A stretch of 64,000 bases of DNA, taken from Novipirellula caenicola. Its GTDB lineage: Bacteria; Planctomycetota; Planctomycetia; Pirellulales; Pirellulaceae. The position numbers were made by a program, and so were the translations under genes. The notes below the pieces were generated by a model. The model did no database searches. It was not told the DNA's origin and saw only the letters and a list, made by a program, of their open reading frames with translations. Positions 62,701 to 64,000 of the stretch are shown here, in pieces; within the stretch, counting starts at the first letter, position 1, and every line of letters starts with the position of its first letter. The stretch lies in NCBI RefSeq assembly GCF_039545035.1, contig NZ_BAABRO010000002.1:744001-808000 (forward strand), in the 5' to 3' direction.

Positions 62701-64000
62701 CGAATTTCACATGCAATTCGTACTTGCCTTGGGTCAATCCGCCGTACCCGCTGCCCGCGATCGTCGGGTCGTAGTTGTCGTTTCCACTCGCTGCGACACC
62801 GACGTAGTAGGTGCCTTCGCCAAGCGACGCGGTCAAACGAGAATCTTCGCTAAAGTAGTCGTCGTTTCGGCCCAATTGCACGATCCCGCCACCGCTCAAC
62901 AAGATCGGCGAGAAATTCAGTGCACTGCCGCTGACATCGGTTGTTGCCGCTCCGGCCACTCGCGTAGCTCGCACGATCGAACTGGCGAAGGGGCTGGCAT
63001 TCACAGCATCAACGATCGATTGCACCGGCACGCTGGAAACATTGGCGCCACGGCGTGGCAGATCCACCAAAATCGCATTGGCAATCGGTTGGCCGGTCGA
63101 ATCGGTCGGCTGAGTGACGCGAACGACGGTATCGCCGGCGGCACGATCAGTTTGAATGAAGTCAATTCGCAGATTGTTGCCCAAACGGCCTTCGAGCAAC
63201 GAATCAAATCGAACTTGCAAATCACCACCCACACCAAAATCCGTCATGGCCGATGCCTTGACTTCTTGGTACAGCGTCAGCGTGGTATCCAACAAACTTG
63301 AATCCGGCAAACGCTCGGCGAAGGTCTCGACTGTCAATTGGCCGAGGCGGTCCACGTCATCCAAGTCGACTTGGAATCGATACAGGTCGACATCGATGCT
63401 GTCGGGACGATGTACGTATTGGCCATGCAGCACGTCGAAGTTGCCCGGGAACACCGGTTCTTCATCCGGGCGTGAATTGATCGAGTTGTTCAAATAGGTG
63501 CTGTTCAGACTCATCAACGTTTGTGATGGCAAGTCCGGCGTCTGTTCGAGCCCCAAGATCAAACCAATCCCGGCGGTCGCTTTGCGAAGGAAGTCTTCGC
63601 CGTAGGCGGTGTTGAACGTCACCTGGTTGCTAAACACCAAGGCGGATTCGGTAAAGGTAGGATCGATGCGAACCCGCGCATTGAGCACGCTTTGCGACAC
63701 GACCGAGGTATCAGGCAACGCACCGGCCTGCAAATTCGAAACGTCGCCCAACGCAAACGTGATCCCACTGTCGGCAGTTTCGCGGAACTGTACCCCGATC
63801 TCGCTCGCCCACAACCCAAGCGCTTCGCGGATGCGAGTCTTTTGCCGCTCGGTGATTTGGTTTTGGAACGGGACGCCCGTCGGGCTGGTGTCAAAGATCG
63901 GGCTAAAGTTGTACGCGATTTCGGTGATCCCGTTCTGAGTATCGGGACCGAAGTTATCGTTGATGTGTTGCAGCAGCGCACCAGCGACCTCGTCCAACTC
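47795..64000 (-). CDS. Giant multidomain secreted-type protein C, 5' end outside window (at least 5400 aa)
   Basis: The frame stays open to the right edge, so the true start and any LExRxLLA leader are not visible. Residue numbers here count from 63997. Rough order: protease-like module 1-200 whose zinc motif is replaced by AGIGLILGLEQ (142-152); PPC-like domain; beta-helix 626-1440 with Fn3-like insertion 936-1053; EFPGS module near 1640; PPC-like domain; beta-sandwich ending in AERGE near 2275; second beta-helix 2480-2740; PPC-like 2820-2950; Ig-like domain from about 3372, interrupted by a DGD array (about 3506-4200); GEVED 4232-4523; about 6 cadherin-like modules; dockerin pair 5208-5283; tail. 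It lacks the propeller-like region of A and B. Probably a non-catalytic scaffold. Confidence 0.9.
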   Translation of the reverse strand, partial: ELDEVAGALLQHINDNFGPDTQNGITEIAYNFSPIFDTSPTGVPFQNQITERQKTRIREALGLWASEIGVQFRETADSGITFALGDVSNLQAGALPDTSVVSQSVLNARVRIDPTFTESALVFSNQVTFNTAYGEDFLRKATAGIGLILGLEQTPDLPSQTLMSLNSTYLNNSINSRPDEEPVFPGNFDVLHGQYVHRPDSIDVDLYRFQVDLDDVDRLGQLTVETFAERLPDSSLLDTTLTLYQEVKASAMTDFGVGGDLQVRFDSLLEGRLGNNLRIDFIQTDRAAGDTVVRVTQPTDSTGQPIANAILVDLPRRGANVSSVPVQSIVDAVNASPFASSIVRATRVAGAATTDVSGSALNFSPILLSGGGIVQLGRNDDYFSEDSRLTASLGEGTYYVGVAASGNDNYDPTIAGSGYGGLTQGKYELHVKFEPQVDETDVIRDLDSDRVGVPGTILDGDGDGQPGGAHNFWFQTRPLNRTLTFTDNGDAITIGQTIKVTGAAGVVRTFEFVPIGSTAKPGNVAVLYSPGSPNFPTPSGTLATTLQTAINSRQNETGVTATISGNSVILMGEREIELSTNTRALEASGRNIFVDKTAGPNADGSLDHPFNNISNSNVANAFDAALPNDIVRIVGNGGVDKNMATEADNFSYKIGIPDVGGGFLEDGRVMEVPKEVTTMIDAGAVFKVRGSWIGVGSSTVQVDRSNGVLQVLGTPRLVDLSDPSTTTLLGNDDADRPGYDDGSVIFTSFRDRNVDASAVGNSPAVSPGNWGGLIFRRDIDQAEGRQNLEDQGIFLNQVNHAEIRYGGSSNVLIDSVQQLVNPIQIVNLRPTISFSEITSSADAAISASPDSFEETSYQSPRFQQAGAYTADYDRVGPDIHNNQLFENSINGLFVRVGTTSIDPPRALTVAGRFDDTSVVHFVAENIVVAANPGGSIEDGFAPSTSLISAQALRGGTFTPGTYLYKMTFVDSDGFESLASTDQFSFTVSSSNTSIELTGLPQVQTGSGYVSRRLYRAVNVGGTPVYKLVADLDASSISYIDNGSSTDGVLDLSLQGIRGRLDASLVIDPGTVVKIRGARFELGYGTQLLAEGTESNPVVFTSVFDDRFGAGGTFDTNNDGQGNGGGTSPNYGDWSGIYAGPTSNVSFDHATVAYAGGISLLEGGQARGFNALELQQADGRITNSRFEFNEDGQDGAGPAGRFGRLINTPSTIFVRGSQPIIVGTTFTDNRGSIIDIDSESMTGERLIDAGRQTGNSDRLSELDDNYGPMIRFNRYEDTVTEGNSTLRQLSGLEIRGGTLTTESVWDDTDIVHMLFDGLTVENFHSSGGLRLLSRVDESLVVKLTGAGTANSATLGTGITATGSIGDIQDRIGGAIHIIGQPGRPVVLTSLQDDTVGAGLKPDGSQFTDTNGDGIQSRPESNDWRSVFLDQYSNDRNVDVITEFELPTEVAPGLNGAIENAQLLGELAPNLFSGDENLRHGFEVEGYLSSETDVDTYTFTGTPGTEIWVDIDRTTYTLDSVIELLDENGQVLARSDNSFEETSGDASVVVLDPSLLSSTTSLQAAAEEYTERGAGGLYEDFGSTNPRDAGIHFTLPGNSANPSARSVFFFRVRSASVNPDDLQGGLTYGGYRFQVRLTEEQEFPGSVIRYTDIRYANHGIHTRGLPSSSPLVGEAGENEGLGFFNASNDRIDTSPGLFSDNTPLGQRPQNIGNLVGNKNGVISVAGSLSSTFDVDFYQFDVDYSVGDGSLLRSTVFDIDYADGFNRPNTTVSVFYDPDGEQGIQLPRLVLFGEDANILDDLTSPNGENSSLEKLLRGSIGNGDAFIGPVSLPEGTYYVAVTADGTVPFELTNNDLVRREPINSVHRIVEDRINPATPSTATQADLIKLFSDATIAAGGFVEEIETNPGHGKPTHFDGSNGVTSTGAPRIPEFTVAGGDAPNNVGGGNAANLDALDFSLIDDSEIGGRFIGSQFSGGVSENTSVYIPHVSIAGNLQSDLADFYQFTLNDDGHRVIIDLDNGYNPFQGVNDTDPLTPTYNFDPTSVDTDFVLLRLDPANPGQLQFVPGTGRITTSSADDGRLGSAPGDNGGASLDPFIDMTLNAGTYFIGVLPSNTTFAFNQNGGTTLTNDAISNNAQTYTLHVSIEDHVLPLGTGVNTALHYDRLTNSTPGTITSEPFSLAGYVAADLPTFYYNYKFDPSSGDSVSLRIFSAENPVGVTTNATPNSDAEWYQNRLSLEQFAGHTDIQFEFTYTPNGGGTVIGTGEGLFLDDFIVGFAERGETIFNARSGEDRFTGFGSGESGEYQLEMRPGTQYATPTAAGTVLNLDFDTNDRHSETITIVAPAGDQIVDGDTFIISDGSVSQTFEFTTTAGTVRFGNTPVLFSASDDPSDVAQSIRTAIRTQTRISVEASSAAGQDTNGMTDGRLALVGARGGSFVGVANVNQVPPAGTRLDLDANGNLELPVIFNQGLGDFNYERRQSQLVIQNNKISDVHAIGIWSEPGLRDTDPEDVRQDPRFGNFNPFNPSTITQPHPFMQQPPVGNPQPGVARNLPTLNDEVIGGLMPGVVVRNNTIDQAGYTGIKVEGETRPWMIEIGDGDDVADGVTMAIDSGGTRVVFEFEDIGGTPTTASGSGVQGGDGVADGHVPIYYRRTHASNLTYNGRAGANAYTSIEMAMAIMQSIQGSILVTNDAAELVTPYVGPSLLTDDEFANANARVPMDFTTAAVYLTGVSNIYISTRVAETPRVANITTTLAPVAEPLQPFSRIVNNTIYGADGTEGLFPESADREGDDTIATAIDTKIGRSHVGAYVDTGTIGDNSGPIGAAGDVDFYRVEMEVGDRLIVDIDTSNALDTVLQIFDAGGVAQTLANGLTVMDNATAPSYLNPGSTVANPTNDVVNNRDPFVDFTALSTGTYYIAVSSKGNESFDPADLSGRQLGTGGTGDYTISIENYTARGFVMSINNGAINDGGGVRGADLVGTTFTVTQIPDVPNAATNQVTFTFSNTGGVGNVVVADGDHMPDIITAIRTAINNHPLLVNHTQGNGPGGISGPIQHASALALGGSDGDNGGIENLTLRYPGPLLLDTLGSSSGLAPVLNEKGSSLWNSNDLDELPERNQLPGNRMLHALAGNTTDFQSGYGHNRLSTPGNGTTELYVAINNVAKIELSAEAQNAGLTLDPVAGRDTDQVLNETGVMIAGGSSPAILNNVFVNLHESVVIEETNALGFGQNINSHPKPMTQDTVVVGSVFQFDQPNQTAFNSQMSFIANSTGITTGNNEPSNLNGGTDDFNVTLGNFDPSLEYAAGNNFLPIGDSLLVDSSVNSLTDRDTFKALKASVGIPESNVLAPIRDVNGILRADNPFFQPPGTVGESIFRDRGSNELADFVGPVAIAEIPRDNDAEGIDSDPAVSFINLTGGTYKEFRIQLRDNGDASDPFPGIGIDDNTVVVPEIEGLRPSGANVTLFEDDRLLEEGIDYIFSYDVTKNLITLTPLAGIWQDDRSYRIALNNRDRTVLSAPEGRSLADGDQITITDANGGDIVFEFETGYQLQLPETISLIVPQVGTNFGGLSDGDIFQIDDGVNPVVVFELDSDGAQLPSSVVVPLPSERPPTDPAALRTFLNGIALNIQAAIDAEVAAGRLNVETKVDSLSDPNGDPFRVVIGAEPGTTATTSGSGLLQDARTLALRVPEVGSAFGGVVDGDTFVVNDGTQAITFEFEISGGLVDPANTAVAIASDLTANQVAVAIQQAILASSLRLNARVDADSVYLNLPVDGSANVPFGQLTLVGLSRTPTDGDLITFSPNNGADPISIEINRTDEPSAVLGTTIDDGVTVPNIPVNITRLTTASELAEKIVAAIQSTKVNGVDRIVGLDTDQVTVIDGSQVSIGGEQGLGVGVTGTSLEVVGSPDVTGASTIEVFGPLLLNLPLVGGGGFQDGSVLILRDNLGNDVVFEFNLINTQQSVANAIPVTFNTFDTVDILADTLVTAINGSTAGITAQNLLNGRISLGRIAADRVDLDGIPADPTIPGSGSPGVSQIAIRRGIVSDGEVLTLRQGTVSVSFEFESVNNGGGVVPGNVAIPFQPTSTIGDIAVSLAAAINNNRGSLRVSATADLDLQGEPTGTVSLDDLPGTVVDASQAPTLNVIGVPGGAIAIPIEPNFTAEQIKTALLQSINGVNQPGQPALTNLVAEDRGGGTFFVENGQIFQGPISTFFLPGIKDQVGNPLEPNRDDQSTQFTILMPTVGLDFGDAPDPVSGIAGRYPTTLANDGPRHVVGDEIMLGTKVDVDVNGMPGAAARGDNDTISASTTGSLFAVNIVDGRVEVTVNASVDASTRDGDTITIDTGVDIVTLEFDINGRFNEDHFAIRATTNTPEAIAAAIVAAIEESPLRPAAVSSEGAVVTVDGNDEDGVDFVSDLNPNGILNRSVGVTRVDANGDLILDDNGNVAIFMPIKVTGTGVLDAWIDFAADGDFTDVGDQIITGAILNGEEQTFYVPFPSNAPNPVTATDTYARFRVSRNGGLQPTGLALSGEVEDYRLRLLPGSAPAVGNQQANRTYTVEENRPLQVLDSTGSLTPSNSGDDGILVGVVDADNDDVAIYAPDVRQETLFVSGVEAGELDLRSDGTFTFVPAQDFNGQVTFSARVTDVKPLNPASELLSARPILVTINVTPVNNPPVLIAPNPGTSVRIDEDTVTTFTKAQLIDPFYSPGPANEANQPLIFQSVGSVRGPFLSSLGGIIAISSDQQSLIYTPPVDYNGSQADTFTYVVADVPGTGQTPENAAVPGVVTINFNSVNDAPRLVNDTYTAQEDQALIIPLRTTDNRGILDNDAAGPADEVNPPQSQTISLVTSNFPQRTFRGGNVVLENGNLRYTPPSQFSGVDQFNYSVVDSEGASSSALVIINVGGQNDAPQFIGINGNANETSLTFDESKDDARTVQFDLSTWFSDPENDEISYTVTSSNSSIVAARVLADTLILDLPPYAFGNATLSITAVDTSGATVVTQIPVTVNDTPDPPTLVGTFNPLSGVEDQLVTANLSTVFADPDGEPLNYSVARIGNITNPTTAQIAQHPLVQSVSFVNGEMQIQLKPNQSGSVELEVAATDGSFRISDAFTLTVTATPDAPVARNDGYNVPVGTQLQVLNPAEGLLGNDVDADGDTLSIDLNSVTPTSADFNLNADGTFTFKASTGNVGDTITFSYNVVDSTGLVSNTATVTFTLNKSRYQNPIASLVTDVNADGAISALDALRIINLLNQRLTGSASSLPVEAIGTPPPDYVDVSGDGFVSAFDALLVINALELRGGQPIGQGEAVAEGEFAVQTDAVTTDANLAASVSYASPSAANLPVRNAVAVAAEGESATSMVDPRDAILQAGFEIGRSVVENVVDQFGDVDSDAATSDSSSVDLAIASLLEDSFIDGDLR
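48150..48375 (-). other. Dockerin type I repeat pair of gene C
   Basis: DVNADGAISALDALRIIN and DVSGDGFVSAFDALLVIN, preceded by RYQNP as in the paralogs (RLQNP). Confidence 0.85.
50420..51305 (-). other. GEVED domain of gene C with nested DGD-type module
   Basis: Starts at LDFGDAPDP, ends at GLALSGEVEDYRLRL. The nested unit is RDGDTITIDTGVDIVTLEFD with a following AIAAAIVAAIEES helix. Confidence 0.8.
51400..53480 (-). repeat. Array of six full and one partial DGD-type repeats in gene C
   Basis: Units follow 'DGD.(F/I)...DG...(V/I).FEF(E/N)' then a helix '..VA..I..AIN'. Examples: LADGDQITITDANGGDIVFE, GLSDGDIFQIDDGVNPVVVF, GVVDGDTFVVNDGTQAITFE. The seventh unit lacks its first half. The array splits an Ig-like domain that is continuous in genes A and B. 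Confidence 0.75.
57165..57222 (-). other. 'DD-G-AERGE' signature module in gene C
   Basis: FLDDFIVGFAERGE, followed by YQLEMRPGTQY and a DFDTNDRH motif shared with gene A (NTNDRH). Confidence 0.6.
60840..61190 (-). other. Fn3-like insertion in beta-helix 1 of gene C
   Basis: About 115 residues with FTPGTYLYKMTFVDSDGFES and SISYIDN, aligned with the insertion in gene B. It returns to the helix at GRLDASLVIDPG. Confidence 0.6.
63542..63574 (-). other. Degenerate zinc site of the protease-like module, gene C
   Basis: Aligned on the shared DLP, the gene B motif HEVGHAIGLGH corresponds here to AGIGLILGLEQ: all three His and the catalytic Glu are gone. Flanking landmarks (...ITERQKTRIREALGLW upstream, DVDLYRF downstream) show it is the same module. 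Confidence 0.75.

Noticed and set aside
1-64000. tRNA, rRNA, riboswitch or transposase
   Set aside because: No cloverleaf, rRNA-like or transposase sequence was seen in the intergenic gaps, the only places where space exists.

Overview
The window looks like chromosomal DNA of a planctomycete, most likely a Pirellulaceae/Rhodopirellula relative. The evidence is three adjacent giant secreted-type genes. Each complete N-terminus carries a basic leader followed by an LExRxLLA motif. All three share GEVED domains, long cadherin-like 'ND-P' repeat arrays and a planctomycete-style dockerin near the C-terminus. The assignment rests on protein style; no rRNA or tRNA gene is present to confirm it. Every supported gene is on the minus strand, so transcription runs from high to low coordinates.

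Positions 1-3720 hold the high-affinity phosphate transporter, read pstS-pstC-pstA-pstB. pstB runs off the left edge and its GTG start is at 528. pstC and pstA overlap by ATGA. A strong hairpin separates pstS from pstC. Upstream of pstS are three GTTA repeats with an exact 11-bp period, the geometry of a PHO box. Positions 3721-4360 appear non-coding, with a cluster of GC-rich palindromes. flgK (4361-6049), hook-associated protein 1, follows; a sigma-28-like promoter (TAAT-N15-GCCGATAA) lies just upstream of it.

Positions 6277-64000 are almost entirely three paralogous giant genes: A (6277-28149, 7290 aa), B (28565-47422, 6285 aa) and C (47795 to beyond the right edge, at least 5400 aa visible). 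They share one architecture. In order: LExRxLLA leader (seen in A and B), Ig-like beta modules (A and B), a matrixin-like metalloprotease module, PPC-like beta domains, a right-handed beta-helix, an 'EFPGS...GLP..SPL' module, a propeller-like region (A and B), a beta-sandwich ending in 'DD...G.AERGE', a second beta-helix, an Ig-like module, a GEVED domain, a tandem cadherin-like array, a dockerin pair and an acidic tail. The two complete intergenic gaps among them, and the gap after A, each contain strong hairpins, so they are probably separate transcription units.

Comparing the paralogs is the most informative part of the window. The zinc site is intact twice in B, has a Gly-to-Asp change in A and is completely lost in C. 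A carries about 1000 residues of two unrelated repeat arrays inside a module that is continuous in B. C carries about 690 residues of DGD-type repeats inside an Ig-like domain that is continuous in A and B. A has three copies of a two-module cadherin-like unit that B has once. B and C share an Fn3-like insertion in beta-helix 1 that A lacks. The cluster therefore looks like a family of giant extracellular scaffolds diversified by in-frame insertion of whole modules. No export machinery, cohesin, mobile element, RNA gene or CRISPR array is visible.
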